A stretch of 64,000 nucleotides of DNA from Pseudomonas viridiflava (GTDB lineage Bacteria; Pseudomonadota; Gammaproteobacteria; Pseudomonadales; Pseudomonadaceae): contig NZ_UTBZ01000216.1 in assembly GCF_900580865.1 (NCBI RefSeq), positions 1 through 64,000 on the forward strand. The letters are read 5' to 3'. A model generated the notes under the pieces. That model saw nothing but the letters and a program-made list of their open reading frames with translations, was not told the DNA's origin and did not search any database. The position numbers and the translations under genes are program-made. Position 1 is the first letter of the stretch; every line of letters starts with the position of its first letter. Positions 53,817 to 63,455 of the stretch are shown piece after piece.

Positions 53817-55283
53817 ATGAGCACGATCCATGATCAGGCAATGAACTATGTCTACCAGCAAGTATTGCAACGTTTGCTGAGTTTTTTCTCCCGCGCCGAA
53901 CGCACGGCGCTGCAGTTGCTGATCCAGCGACTGGCAGTGGCCGCCGGCGGTATGGAGAACATCGGTCATTTCAAGGTGCTGGTGAACCAGTCAGGGTCGC
54001 GCGACAGTTGTTATACGCTGGCATTGCTGCGGGCGGCGCAGTTGACCATCGCGGGTCGTTCACCTGCGACCTTTCAGTTGCGGGTGGCCACGCTGCGCTG
54101 GAACGGCAGCAGCCAGGCGTCGCTGCAAAACATGCACCGCAGCTACAGCGCATTGTTTCTGTATGACGACCCGCGTGTGGAACTGGTAATGGTCAATCAC
54201 CGCGAGATTTTGCCTTTCGACCATCAGGTCCCCATTGGCGAGGCCGGTCGTGAGGCCAACCGCATCAACCTGTTGCTGATCGGGCATCGTCGCACCTGGA
54301 ATGAACCGCTGGAACTATGGGATGACGCTTATCTGGCCACTGCCGAGTTCTACGGGCAAGTGGCCCGCTGGAACAATGGCGTCGATGCCATGATCGGCAG
54401 TGAGTCCTCACGTCGGCAAAATCACTTCCTCGACGGACTGGGGCGTGCTGTGCAGAAAGCCGCGATTGCCGGGCCGCAGGCGGCTTCTGTCGGCTTCGAA
54501 ATGCTGTTTCCGCTGCTCGACGGGTTGGGGGGCGATTATTACCGCGAGTTTTACCCCGAAGACGAGCGGGTAACCTGGCGACCAGAAGGTCAGTTTGAAG
54601 CCTGCCGGCGTACCAGCTTTATCAGTATCAACGACATGATTGTCGGCAAGCTCGAAGAGCGCTGGCCTTTGCTGAGTGACTTTCTGGGTTTTCAGGCTGA
54701 CGACCTGACGCTTTATCACGGCGATGATGAGCATGTAGAGCCGGTGGTAGCTGCACATTTGCAAGGTTTGCAGGCGCAATTCATCGAAGGGCGGAGCTAT
54801 GAGGCCGGCGTCGCTGATTACCTGAAAAGCAGCCTGATTGCGATGCGGCAAAAGCAGGTCCCCGAACCTGTTTGCGAACAGTTGCTGGCGAGCTTCGGCA
54901 ATCTGCAGGAACCCGAGCATCTGCGCATGCAGGCGGAAAGCGCCTTGCTGGCCAATTTCGATCTTAATGAAGTTCAGCTGACGTGCCTGCTGTTCGCACC
55001 GTTCATCGACAGTGGCGCCGGGCTTGAGCGGTTCCTGCGTAATTGTCACCCCGGCATGTTGGTGGCATTGCCGGAACTGCACCGGGCCATGCAAGGCCTG
55101 CATGCGCCGGAACAGGTCATGAAGTGGATGACGGATGTCAGTGGTCTGCCCGTCAGATTGATTGTGCGTCTTTACAAAATGGGCTCGATTCGGATGCCCG
55201 CAGCCAGCGATGCGGCAGCAAAAAGCGAAGGTGAGAACAATGCGGGTGCCGAACCGGCAGTCGACCGATCCGCTGAAGGTTGA
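53817..55283 (+). CDS. Conserved hypothetical protein
   Basis: I do not recognise this 488-residue soluble protein. It has no signal peptide or membrane helix. The N-terminal 45 residues are helical (FFSRAERTALQLLIQRL), residues about 60-170 look like alternating strands, the C-terminal half is helical, and the last 30 residues are a low-complexity acidic tail (AAAKSEGENNAGAEP). It is followed 49 bases later, same strand, by a MocR-type regulator, suggesting that the two are expressed together. Confidence 0.7.
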   Translation: MSTIHDQAMNYVYQQVLQRLLSFFSRAERTALQLLIQRLAVAAGGMENIGHFKVLVNQSGSRDSCYTLALLRAAQLTIAGRSPATFQLRVATLRWNGSSQASLQNMHRSYSALFLYDDPRVELVMVNHREILPFDHQVPIGEAGREANRINLLLIGHRRTWNEPLELWDDAYLATAEFYGQVARWNNGVDAMIGSESSRRQNHFLDGLGRAVQKAAIAGPQAASVGFEMLFPLLDGLGGDYYREFYPEDERVTWRPEGQFEACRRTSFISINDMIVGKLEERWPLLSDFLGFQADDLTLYHGDDEHVEPVVAAHLQGLQAQFIEGRSYEAGVADYLKSSLIAMRQKQVPEPVCEQLLASFGNLQEPEHLRMQAESALLANFDLNEVQLTCLLFAPFIDSGAGLERFLRNCHPGMLVALPELHRAMQGLHAPEQVMKWMTDVSGLPVRLIVRLYKMGSIRMPAASDAAAKSEGENNAGAEPAVDRSAEG

Positions 55284-55332
55284 TCGTGAGCCACTTACAG
55301 GGAGCTAAACCCATGCCCACGGATGCGGGCTC

Positions 55333-56733
55333 GTGAAAGCGTCGAGGGAAAACGACTTCGTTTATCAGGCGGTGTATCGATATCTGACGTTGCTGATAGA
55401 CGAGGCGGGGAATGGTGCGGCGGTGCGCTTGCCCTCACTGCGTCAACTGGCTGATCGACTCAACGTGTCGATCTCGACTGTCCAGTACGCCTATTCGCTG
55501 CTGGAAAAGGAAGGGCGGGTGTATTCGATCGCCAAGTCCGGTTACTACGCGCAAGCGTTGCATGTGATGGATTCGCCAGAAAGTGGCAGTGATTTGCTGG
55601 AAACCGTTTACGTCAACGCAAGGCGCCCGGGCATGTGTGTGCTCAGCGCTGATGAACCGGCCTCATTGCAACCGCTCGACAGTCCGTTGTTAACGCTGGA
55701 GCGGGAGCTGCTGCGCCAGTATCCGCGCCAGCCGCAAGCGCTGGTGCAACCCTGCGGTGAGCTGGAGTTGCGTACGGTACTCGCCGCTCGTTACACCTCG
55801 TCAACCGCCAACTATTGGCGAGCGGATGACGTTTACATTGGCGCAGACCTGCGCGGGGTCCTGGAAATACTGATTGCAGTGCTTGAATTGCGTCGGGCCA
55901 CTGTGATCGTTGAATCGCCCTGTGACTGGGTGATTTTACGTTTGTTGGCCGCCGCCGAGGTGCGTGTCATCGAGTTGCCACTGCTCGCTGGCGGCCTGAT
56001 AGATCCACAGCGGCTGGAGTCGCTGCTCAAGAGCGAGTCGGTGCGTTTGATTCTGTTGTCATCGGCGTTGAGCATGCCCCGGGGCAGCCTTATACCGCTG
56101 AGCAACCAGCAGACAATTGCGCATTTGCTCGGGCGACATGGCACCTGGGTGCTGGAGAACGATTGTTACAGCGAACTCCATGAAGGCGGTGCCCCCCAAC
56201 GGTTGCGTGACTGGCTGGATCCTGACCGTTTGCTGGTGTTTTCCACGTTCGAGAAATTCATTGGCGCCGAGGCACCTTTCGGCTTTCTGCTGTCACGTCA
56301 TTGGCGCAATGAGTTACAGCGACACTTCCTGTTGCGCGCGTTTCGTTTGTCGCCGATCCGCCAGAAAGCCATTGCCAGACTATTGGGAGGAGGCCGGCTG
56401 GATCAGCATCTGTTGGTATTGCGGCGAATGCTCAAGGAGCGTCGTACGCAATTGATCGAGTTGTTGCGCGAGCGACTTGGCGATGCGTTGCAGATTGTCG
56501 AGCCCGAGGGTGGGGCGACCGTATGGGTACGCTCGTTGCGTTCGGTGAACATGGGCCATGTGTTTCAGCACCTGCTCAGGCAGCAGATCATTATTGCACC
56601 GGGCGAGCTGTTCAGCCTGCAGGGCCTGCATGCGCAGCATGTGCGTTTGAGTCCGCTGAGCCATGGCGAGCATGATCTGGCCAGTGTGGTCGGATTGCTC
56701 GGTGACGCCTTGCGCCTGGCGCCCGGTGACTAA
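55333..56733 (+). CDS. MocR-type regulator (GntR helix-turn-helix fused to aminotransferase-like domain)
   Basis: This 466-residue protein has an N-terminal GntR winged helix-turn-helix (about 12-75, with SLRQLADRLNVSISTVQYAYSLLEKEGRV) joined by a linker to a fold-type I PLP-dependent aminotransferase-like domain. The PLP region shows ENDCYSEL (with D and Y) and the lysine of FSTFEKFIGAEAPFG, which should form the internal aldimine. Such proteins sense amino-acid or vitamin B6 compounds and regulate neighbouring genes. The start is GTG 55333, since no ATG is in frame close by. The likely target is the upstream unknown gene. Confidence 0.88.
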   Translation: MKASRENDFVYQAVYRYLTLLIDEAGNGAAVRLPSLRQLADRLNVSISTVQYAYSLLEKEGRVYSIAKSGYYAQALHVMDSPESGSDLLETVYVNARRPGMCVLSADEPASLQPLDSPLLTLERELLRQYPRQPQALVQPCGELELRTVLAARYTSSTANYWRADDVYIGADLRGVLEILIAVLELRRATVIVESPCDWVILRLLAAAEVRVIELPLLAGGLIDPQRLESLLKSESVRLILLSSALSMPRGSLIPLSNQQTIAHLLGRHGTWVLENDCYSELHEGGAPQRLRDWLDPDRLLVFSTFEKFIGAEAPFGFLLSRHWRNELQRHFLLRAFRLSPIRQKAIARLLGGGRLDQHLLVLRRMLKERRTQLIELLRERLGDALQIVEPEGGATVWVRSLRSVNMGHVFQHLLRQQIIIAPGELFSLQGLHAQHVRLSPLSHGEHDLASVVGLLGDALRLAPGD

Positions 56734-56838
56734 CGTTAAAAAACATCGGGAGAGTGCTGGATAGATCCCATCGCACTGCGGTCAAACTGCCAGTAAACTG
56801 CGCTCTATTCCTGAACCACTCTATTTCAGAGGTTTTGC

Positions 56839-58482
56839 ATGACACTCAGTCCTTTTGCGGGCAAACCGGCACCAGCAGAATTGTTGGTCGATATCCCGCG
56901 ACTGGTAACGGCTTACTACACGGGACAGCCCGACGCCTCGATTTCCACTCAGCGTGTGGCATTCGGAACATCCGGACACCGAGGCAGCTCGTTCGACTTG
57001 AGTTTCAACGAGTGGCACGTTCTGGCCATCAGCCAGGCGATCTGCCTGTACCGCGAAGCCCAAGGGATCACCGGTCCGCTGTTTGTCGGCATCGACACCC
57101 ACGCACTGTCGACCCCGGCCGGGGCCAGCGCGCTGGAAGTACTGGGCGCCAACGGTGTGACCGTAATGATCGCCGAAGGTGATGAATACACGCCGACACC
57201 CGCCATTTCTCACGCCATTCTCTGCTACAACCGTGGCCGCACTTCGGGCCTGGCGGACGGCATCGTCATCACGCCGTCGCACAACCCGCCACAAAGCGGC
57301 GGTTACAAATACAACCCAACCAACGGCGGGCCGGCCGACACCCACATCACCAAGTGGATCGAAGCCAAGGCCAATGAACTGTTGGCTGCCAAACTCGCTG
57401 GTGTCAAACGCATCAGTTACGAGCAGGCGCTCAAAGCCAGCACCACCCATCGTCACGACTACGTGAACACCTACGTTGCCGACCTGATCAACGTGATCGA
57501 TTTCGACGCCATTCGTGACGCCAAACTGCGTCTAGGCGTTGATCCGCTGGGCGGAGCAGGGGTGCGCTACTGGTCGGCAATTGCCGAGCATTACCGTCTG
57601 GACCTGGATGTGGTGAATAAGGAAGTCGATTCGACCTTCCGTTTCATGACCGTCGATTGGGATGGCCAGATTCGCATGGACCCGTCGTCGAGCCACGCGA
57701 TGCAAGGCCTGATCGGTCTGAAAGAGCGCTTCGACGTCGCTTTCGCCTGCGACCCCGATCACGACCGCCACGGTATCGTCACGCCGTCAGGTGGTTTGCT
57801 CGCCCCGAACAACTATCTGGCGGTGTCGATCGATTACCTGTTCCAGAACCGCCCGCAGTGGCGCGCGGATGCCGGCGTGGGTAAAACCGTGGTCAGCAGC
57901 GGTCTGATCGATCGCGTTGCCAAGCGTTTGGGTCGTCGTCTGTACGAAGTCCCGGTTGGCTTCAAATGGTTCGCTGACGGCTTGTTCGATGGTTCGCTGG
58001 GTTTCGGTGGTGAAGAGAGCGCTGGCGCATCGTTCCTGCGCAAGGACGGTGGTGTGTGGAGCACCGACAAGGATGGTTTGATCCCGGCATTGCTCGCCGC
58101 CGAGATGACCGCGCGCACCGGTCGCGATCCGAGCCAGGCCTACAAGGCATTAACCGATGAGCTGGGCGAGCCGTTCTCGGTACGCGTCGATGCCAAAGCC
58201 AATCCGGAGCAGAAAGCACTGCTGAGCAAATTGTCGCCTGCACAAGTCACCTCGACCGAACTGGCTGGCGAGAAAATCCAGAGCATTCTCAGCCATGCAC
58301 CGGGCAACGATCAGGCGATCGGCGGTCTGAAGGTGATGACGGAAAACGGCTGGTTCGCCGCGCGTCCGTCGGGCACTGAAGACATCTACAAGATTTACGC
58401 TGAAAGTTTCATCAGCGACGACCACCTGAAACAGTTGGTCGTCGAAGCGCAGACGCTGGTGGATGGCGCCATCTCCGGCTGA
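56839..58482 (+). CDS. pgm: Alpha-D-phosphohexomutase, phosphoglucomutase type
   Basis: This 547-residue enzyme interconverts glucose 1-phosphate and glucose 6-phosphate. The active-site phosphoserine loop is TPSHNPP (near residue 147), the metal-binding loop DPDHDRHG (near 306), the sugar-binding loop GFGGEESAGAS (near 395) and the phosphate-binding loop RPSGTEDIYKIY (near 512). Length and motifs fit bacterial Pgm. It links glycogen, trehalose and polysaccharide synthesis to central carbon metabolism. It is monocistronic with a strong terminator. Confidence 0.96.
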   Translation: MTLSPFAGKPAPAELLVDIPRLVTAYYTGQPDASISTQRVAFGTSGHRGSSFDLSFNEWHVLAISQAICLYREAQGITGPLFVGIDTHALSTPAGASALEVLGANGVTVMIAEGDEYTPTPAISHAILCYNRGRTSGLADGIVITPSHNPPQSGGYKYNPTNGGPADTHITKWIEAKANELLAAKLAGVKRISYEQALKASTTHRHDYVNTYVADLINVIDFDAIRDAKLRLGVDPLGGAGVRYWSAIAEHYRLDLDVVNKEVDSTFRFMTVDWDGQIRMDPSSSHAMQGLIGLKERFDVAFACDPDHDRHGIVTPSGGLLAPNNYLAVSIDYLFQNRPQWRADAGVGKTVVSSGLIDRVAKRLGRRLYEVPVGFKWFADGLFDGSLGFGGEESAGASFLRKDGGVWSTDKDGLIPALLAAEMTARTGRDPSQAYKALTDELGEPFSVRVDAKANPEQKALLSKLSPAQVTSTELAGEKIQSILSHAPGNDQAIGGLKVMTENGWFAARPSGTEDIYKIYAESFISDDHLKQLVVEAQTLVDGAISG

Positions 58483-58501
58483 TGATGTTGGCAAGCGCAT
58501 G

Positions 58502-58537
58502 AAAAAAGGGGCAACCGTGATGGATGCCCCTTTTTTT
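58502..58537. terminator. Bidirectional terminator between pgm and pirin genes
   Basis: AAAAAAGGGGCA and TGCCCCTTTTTT are perfect inverted arms with an 11-base loop. The A run on the left and the T run on the right serve convergent transcription from both sides. Confidence 0.9.
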
Positions 58538-58554
58538 GCCTGCGTTTCAAGCCA

Positions 58555-59250
58555 TCAAGCCAGATCCACCAAGACGATTTCGCTGTCCTCGATGGCCGTA
58601 ACGCTCAACACTCGCTCATGCGCGACTGCCACACCGTCTCGAGCTTGTGCGCGCAAGCCGTTGACTTCAATCACACCAGTGGCCGGTACCAGATACGCGC
58701 GACGACTTTCGTCCAAATGATATTCCGCGGTTTCACCCGCCTTGAGATTGGCCGCAACCAACCGTGCATCGGCACGAATCCGCAGGCTTTGGTCATCGCC
58801 ATGCTTGCCGCTGGCCAAGGTGACAAAGCCTTCACGCTGGCCTTTCGGGAACGGCTTTGCGCCCCACGATGGCGGTGCGCCGGTCTCTGTTGGCAGAATC
58901 CAGATCTGGAAGATCTTGGTGTCTTTCGCTTCCAGGTTGTATTCGCTGTGAGCGATGCCGGTGCCGGCACTCATTACCTGGACGTCGCCAGCCTCGGTGC
59001 GGCCCTTGTTGCCCAGATTATCCTGGTGGGTAATTGCGCCTTCACGGACATAGGTGATGATTTCCATGTCGCGGTGTGGATGCTGCGGAAAGCCAGTGCC
59101 CGCCGCGATCACGTCATCGTTCCACACCCGCAGGTTGCCCCAGTTCATACGCTGAGGGTCGTAGTACTCGGCGAACGAAAAGTGATGGTGGGCATCCAGC
59201 CAGCCGTGATGGGCTCCGCCCAGCGAGCTGAAAGGTCTGAGTTCAAGCAT
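58555..59250 (-). CDS. Pirin-family protein
   Basis: This 231-residue bicupin has the pirin N-terminal metal site: histidines in PQHPHRDME plus the following H and E (near residues 56-103), which bind iron. Some bacterial pirins act as quercetin 2,3-dioxygenases (YhhW); others modulate metabolic enzymes. ATG 59250 has GAGGAG at ideal spacing, and a longer in-frame start at 59295 is rejected. Confidence 0.93.
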   Translation of the reverse strand: MLELRPFSSLGGAHHGWLDAHHHFSFAEYYDPQRMNWGNLRVWNDDVIAAGTGFPQHPHRDMEIITYVREGAITHQDNLGNKGRTEAGDVQVMSAGTGIAHSEYNLEAKDTKIFQIWILPTETGAPPSWGAKPFPKGQREGFVTLASGKHGDDQSLRIRADARLVAANLKAGETAEYHLDESRRAYLVPATGVIEVNGLRAQARDGVAVAHERVLSVTAIEDSEIVLVDLA

Positions 59251-59526
59251 GATCGTCTCCTCAAAAGGTTCGTCATGGGGCGTGATGAGTTGCACCCGAC
59301 GCGATACCGGTGGTTTATGACGGCGATCTTCTATCAGTTAACTATCGATAAAAAGCGTAAAAAGTGCTGCATTACCATCGAAAGGACTGATAGGAAAAGA
59401 CTCGAAAGTATCTCATCCAACCTTCAGTTCATCGCCTAAACCAATGACCTGTAAGCATTTCGCTAGAACTGCGCGACAAATGCAGACACCATAGCCGCAA
59501 CAGCCTTACACACTGGAGCCATCAGC

Positions 59527-62001
59527 GTGGCGCAACACACCCCCGATCTTCCTCCTGAACTTCGCCCATTGGCCGAGATGCCATGGATCAAACGCCTGGC
59601 AGCGCGCTTCTTCGGCCACGGCTTGACCCGTTTGCGCGCGCAGCACCGTGCATCGTGGTTGCACGGTCAGGCCGATGGCTTTCGCAGCGGGCATACCGCT
59701 GGCGTCGAATATGGCTTCAAGGAAGGCAAGCTTGAGGGGCTGGAAGAAGGCCGGCAGGTGCTGCTGATCCGTGACAGCCGCAACACTGAGCATCGCCCTC
59801 CCAGTGTCGATAACCATCTGTTTGACGATTGGCGCCTGCCGCTGACGGCCGAGCTGAAAAAGCGCATGAAGGCCGATTTCGCCCGTTTGCTGCCGGAGCA
59901 TGCGCAGCCGAGCGCCGCGCAATGGAAGATGATTTTCAGCGAAACCCCGTCTACCTCAGTGGTTGCAGGCGCAGGCGCGGGCAAATCGACCACGCTGGTG
60001 CTGCGCATCCTCTTGCTCAACCACTATCTGGGTTTTGAGCTGGACTCGATGACCGTGGTGACCTTCACCCGTGAGTCGCGCAAGGATTTCATCAATAAAC
60101 TGATGGAACTGTTTGCCCTCTGGGGGCAGGCGCTGAACCTGCGCCAGGCACGCGACCTGGTGCGCACCTTCCACTCGCGCATTTTGCCGATGGTGCGCAG
60201 CTTGCCGGGTTTCGAACGTCTGCAGGCCTTTGAAAACCTTAGTCACCGGGTACAAGGTGATGAGCAGGAGGTCGACAGTAACCCGTTCGACCTGCGTATC
60301 AACGATGCACAACGTCAGCAACTCAACGCCTGTTATCACCGCTTGTTCAATGACGACGAGCGTTTCCGTCAGTTGATTCAGCCACTGTCACGCGCCGGTT
60401 TGCAACTCAAGGAACTGGAGCGTGATCACCCCGACGTTCAGAAGCGCGTAGCGGTGACGGAACTGGCCTCCCGGCGCGACGAAGAACTGTGCGATGTCAT
60501 CGAAGATCTGTGGTTCCGCGCTGGCGCCTGGCCAATCAAGGGCATTGAGCCGAACCGGCAGAGTTTCGATATCAACGGGGCAAAATTTCATTGCCATGGT
60601 TACATTCCGAGCCTGGATGCCTGGGTGGTGCTCGGCTTCGATCCGCGGGAAAACCCGCAGGTGAGCCGGCCAAACGCCAAGCTCAGCGTGCGCGCAGAGT
60701 GGGCAGTCAAGCGCACCCTGTTTCAAGCTTTCTGTCGTAAGCCTTTGATTTGGCTGGACAGTTATGAATCATCGAAGCGTGTTCTGGCAACATTGGCGGG
60801 CGATGCCAGCGCCGGGCCGGGCTTTGATTACAAAGTCAAAGGTGAACTGGCTTCCGCGCCGTTGCTTGACTGTTTCGTGGCGGCGGCAGGCTTCATCGAG
60901 AATCTCGGCCTGGACGTACCAGACGCGGTCGCTCGCATGAGTTTTGCCAAAGACGATCCGGACCGGTTTTTCTTTGAGGCACTGAGTTTGTTCTGGCGGG
61001 CATTTGAAGATCATCTGCTGGATCAGAAACCGCCGATCATGACCTACAACCGGATGTTTGCGCTGTTCAGCGAGCATTCGCCGGAAAACCTCAAGCTGTT
61101 GAGCGATGAGTTGCTACGGCCGCTGTCGCACCTGATGATCGATGAGTTTCAGGACGTATCACCGCAGATCGTTTCGTGGATCCGCGCCAGCCTCACGGAA
61201 ATCCGCAGCCGCGGCCCGGCCATGCATGTCGGGCGGGGCGCGCAGCGTTCGTCGCTGTTGTGCGTCGGTGATGACTGGCAGTCGATTTACGGCTGGCGCG
61301 GCAGTTCGCCGAGTTACTTCATGGCGTTCGACAAGGAGTTCCCGTCGCCGAGCACCACGCGGGTGATGCTCAGTGACAACTACCGCAGCCACCAGCACAT
61401 CATCGATGCCGCTGAGCACATTGTGCGCGCCGCGCCAGCGATTCCGGGCAAAAAGGCCAAGGCCAGCGGCGCACCCAAACCGTTGCAGCCGGTCAACGTG
61501 CTGGAGCGCGACGATCAGGCCTTGGGGCAGCGCCTCGCCGAGCACTATCGTCAGGGGCATTCAATCTTGATGCTTTATCGAAAAAGCAGCGATAAGTTAT
61601 TGATTGAGGAGCATATTCAGTCAGTAGTTAATGTTGATTCGAGCTTGCCGTATGAAGCGCGGCGCCTCAAGCAACTCACCTACCACAGCGCCAAAGGCTT
61701 GCAGGCGGATGCGGTGTTTTTGCTCGGTGACTGTCAGCACTTGACCAGTTCGCCCTACAAGAACCAGGTCTACCGCATGGCAGGTTTGGGCAAGTCCGGC
61801 GACAGCGAGCCGTATGACAGTGCGCAAAAGGATGAGATTCTGCGCCTGGCTTATGTCGGCATTACGCGGGCTGTCAGCCATTGCTATTGGTATGTCGAAC
61901 CGCAGGAAACGCAAGCAGTGAACATGCCTCGGGCATCCGACCGGGTGGCCAAGGGCAAGCCGTTTTTCGTTGATCATCGAACGGCCAAGCAAAGCGCATA
62001 A
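59527..62001 (+). CDS. UvrD/Rep-type superfamily 1 DNA helicase
   Basis: This 824-residue ATP-dependent helicase shows motif I VVAGAGAGKSTT (about 145-156), motif Ia VVTFTRESRKDF, motif II LMIDEFQDVSP (near 537), motif III CVGDDWQSIYGWRG, motif IV SDNYRSHQHI, motif V TYHSAKGLQADAVFLLG and motif VI LAYVGITRA. About 110 extra N-terminal residues and a central insert distinguish it from canonical UvrD and recall helicase IV. The start is GTG 59527 with GGAG nine bases upstream. It stands alone, with no nuclease partner beside it. Confidence 0.92.
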   Translation: MAQHTPDLPPELRPLAEMPWIKRLAARFFGHGLTRLRAQHRASWLHGQADGFRSGHTAGVEYGFKEGKLEGLEEGRQVLLIRDSRNTEHRPPSVDNHLFDDWRLPLTAELKKRMKADFARLLPEHAQPSAAQWKMIFSETPSTSVVAGAGAGKSTTLVLRILLLNHYLGFELDSMTVVTFTRESRKDFINKLMELFALWGQALNLRQARDLVRTFHSRILPMVRSLPGFERLQAFENLSHRVQGDEQEVDSNPFDLRINDAQRQQLNACYHRLFNDDERFRQLIQPLSRAGLQLKELERDHPDVQKRVAVTELASRRDEELCDVIEDLWFRAGAWPIKGIEPNRQSFDINGAKFHCHGYIPSLDAWVVLGFDPRENPQVSRPNAKLSVRAEWAVKRTLFQAFCRKPLIWLDSYESSKRVLATLAGDASAGPGFDYKVKGELASAPLLDCFVAAAGFIENLGLDVPDAVARMSFAKDDPDRFFFEALSLFWRAFEDHLLDQKPPIMTYNRMFALFSEHSPENLKLLSDELLRPLSHLMIDEFQDVSPQIVSWIRASLTEIRSRGPAMHVGRGAQRSSLLCVGDDWQSIYGWRGSSPSYFMAFDKEFPSPSTTRVMLSDNYRSHQHIIDAAEHIVRAAPAIPGKKAKASGAPKPLQPVNVLERDDQALGQRLAEHYRQGHSILMLYRKSSDKLLIEEHIQSVVNVDSSLPYEARRLKQLTYHSAKGLQADAVFLLGDCQHLTSSPYKNQVYRMAGLGKSGDSEPYDSAQKDEILRLAYVGITRAVSHCYWYVEPQETQAVNMPRASDRVAKGKPFFVDHRTAKQSA

Positions 62002-62007
62002 GCCACA

Positions 62008-62035
62008 AAAAAGCCCGCATCGCTGCGGGCTTTTT
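62008..62035. terminator. Bidirectional terminator between helicase and DUF1652 genes
   Basis: AAAAAGCCCGCA and TGCGGGCTTTTT are perfect arms with a four-base loop, placed between convergent genes. Confidence 0.92.
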
Positions 62036-62051
62036 GTTTTGAATCATAAGC

Positions 62052-62324
62052 TTATGCGTAACTCCTGAGAGACTCTGGAGGTATGAACGCTTCCAGCTCG
62101 TCCTCCACAGCCTCGATAATTCGCTCGACATCCGCTGCATTCATCACCGTCGCGCACGGGATGCCAGCAATGGCGATCATCGTTTCGCCACTGGCACGAT
62201 CGAAAAGACGGGCGATCATGCTGCCCGGCGCGTCCATCGTCGCCTCGAAACCCATGGGATGAAAATGCCAGCGCATCAGCTGGCATGCATTGGGGAACGT
62301 GACTTTGCTTGACCCTTTATTCAT
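62052..62324 (-). CDS. DUF1652 family protein
   Basis: This 90-residue protein is of a small family found almost only in pseudomonads. It shows the family pattern of a hydrophobic core with LFDRASGETMIAIAGIP and an acidic C-terminal helix (VERIIEAVEDELEAF). Function is unknown. ATG 62324 is used. Confidence 0.82.
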   Translation of the reverse strand: MNKGSSKVTFPNACQLMRWHFHPMGFEATMDAPGSMIARLFDRASGETMIAIAGIPCATVMNAADVERIIEAVEDELEAFIPPESLRSYA

Positions 62325-62587
62325 GTGTTGCCCGCCTTCTTCATCGAGCGCTTCCGTTTGCTCATGTTAGGTGGGAAGAGCCTTCATTGGCTCAACCGGT
62401 GACTGACGTTAAAAGTAGCATCTGCATGTGAAATTCCTGTGAGATTTTTCAGTTCATTTTGCGATTGCTTCGCATTTTTTGATGTAAGTCACGGCCTACG
62501 CAATCGTCGCCAAAGTGCCACTACGGATTAGTTATTGAAGGCCGTGCCGAACTTGGGCAAGCTCGGTTCTTTTTCGCCGAGTCCTTT

Positions 62588-63403
62588 ATGCACGCCGACG
62601 ACGACGGCCCAGAACAGACCCAGGCCACGGCGGCCACGGTCATGCGCTATCACCTGAGCTGGAAGCACCGCGACCTCGACAGCGTCATGGCGCTGTACCA
62701 CCCGGACATCCAGTACAACGATTTCTTCCAGAACCGGGTGCTCGGTCTCGATGAGTTGCGTGAATACGTGCGCGTGAGCATGCCGCGCGAATCCGACGAA
62801 GCGCTCGAGCATTGCGACCGCATTCGCGTCGATGGCAACACCGCGTTCATCCAATATGAAGTGACGCTGCGCGGTGGTGAAGGGTTGGTGTCGTTTCGTT
62901 CCAGCGAAGCGATCACGGTCAGGGACGGGCTGATCTGGCGCGTCAATGAATACGCTTCATTGGTGCGCGCGCAGTCCGCCAGCACAACGGTACCCAGTCA
63001 GCGTCCAGCGGCCAGCCGCCTGGGCCTGTCGCCGCGCCAGTTGAGCTTCATGGCCGAAGACCTGCAGCAGTACTTCGAAAAACAGCAACCGTACCTCGAT
63101 CCAGAACTTGATTTGCAGCGGGTGGCGAAGGAGTGCGGGTACAGCCGCAATCAGATTTCCTATCTGCTCAATCAGGTGCTCGGGCAAAGCTTCTATCGCT
63201 ACGTCAATCAGGCGCGCCTGCAACATCTGCTGCGCTCGCTCGACAACGCCATGCCACCGCTGCGCATCGATGAGCTGGCGTTCGCCGCCGGTTTCAATTC
63301 GTTGTCGGCGTTCTATAGCTGTTTCCGCCAGCACACCGGCCAGTCGCCCAAGGCTTACGCGAAACAAATTTCTTTGCGGGCACGCGCGCAAGACATCGAC
63401 TGA
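62588..63403 (+). CDS. AraC-type regulator fused to an NTF2/SnoaL-like domain
   Basis: The 271-residue protein has an N-terminal SnoaL/NTF2-like ligand pocket (about 12-125: MRYHLSWKHRDLDSVMALYHPDIQYND, with the family's cone-like fold pattern). It is joined by a short Ser/Pro linker to a C-terminal AraC helix-turn-helix pair (about 165-262, with LDLQRVAKECGYSRNQISYLLNQVLGQSFYRYVN). The N-terminal domain presumably binds a small hydrophobic ligand. It lies 52 bases upstream of an FAD-dependent amine/amino-acid oxidase-like gene on the same strand and may control it. Confidence 0.85.
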   Translation: MHADDDGPEQTQATAATVMRYHLSWKHRDLDSVMALYHPDIQYNDFFQNRVLGLDELREYVRVSMPRESDEALEHCDRIRVDGNTAFIQYEVTLRGGEGLVSFRSSEAITVRDGLIWRVNEYASLVRAQSASTTVPSQRPAASRLGLSPRQLSFMAEDLQQYFEKQQPYLDPELDLQRVAKECGYSRNQISYLLNQVLGQSFYRYVNQARLQHLLRSLDNAMPPLRIDELAFAAGFNSLSAFYSCFRQHTGQSPKAYAKQISLRARAQDID

Positions 63404-63455
63404 GCACAGCCACTAGGATCGACGCCATCGAAGGTTTTCAGTGGCGGAGTCTTGC

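Noticed and set aside
59527..62001. UvrD-type helicase as part of a Gabija-like (GajAB) defence system
   Set aside because: No GajA-type nuclease gene adjoins it; the neighbours are pirin and DUF1652 genes, so it looks like a stand-alone housekeeping helicase.
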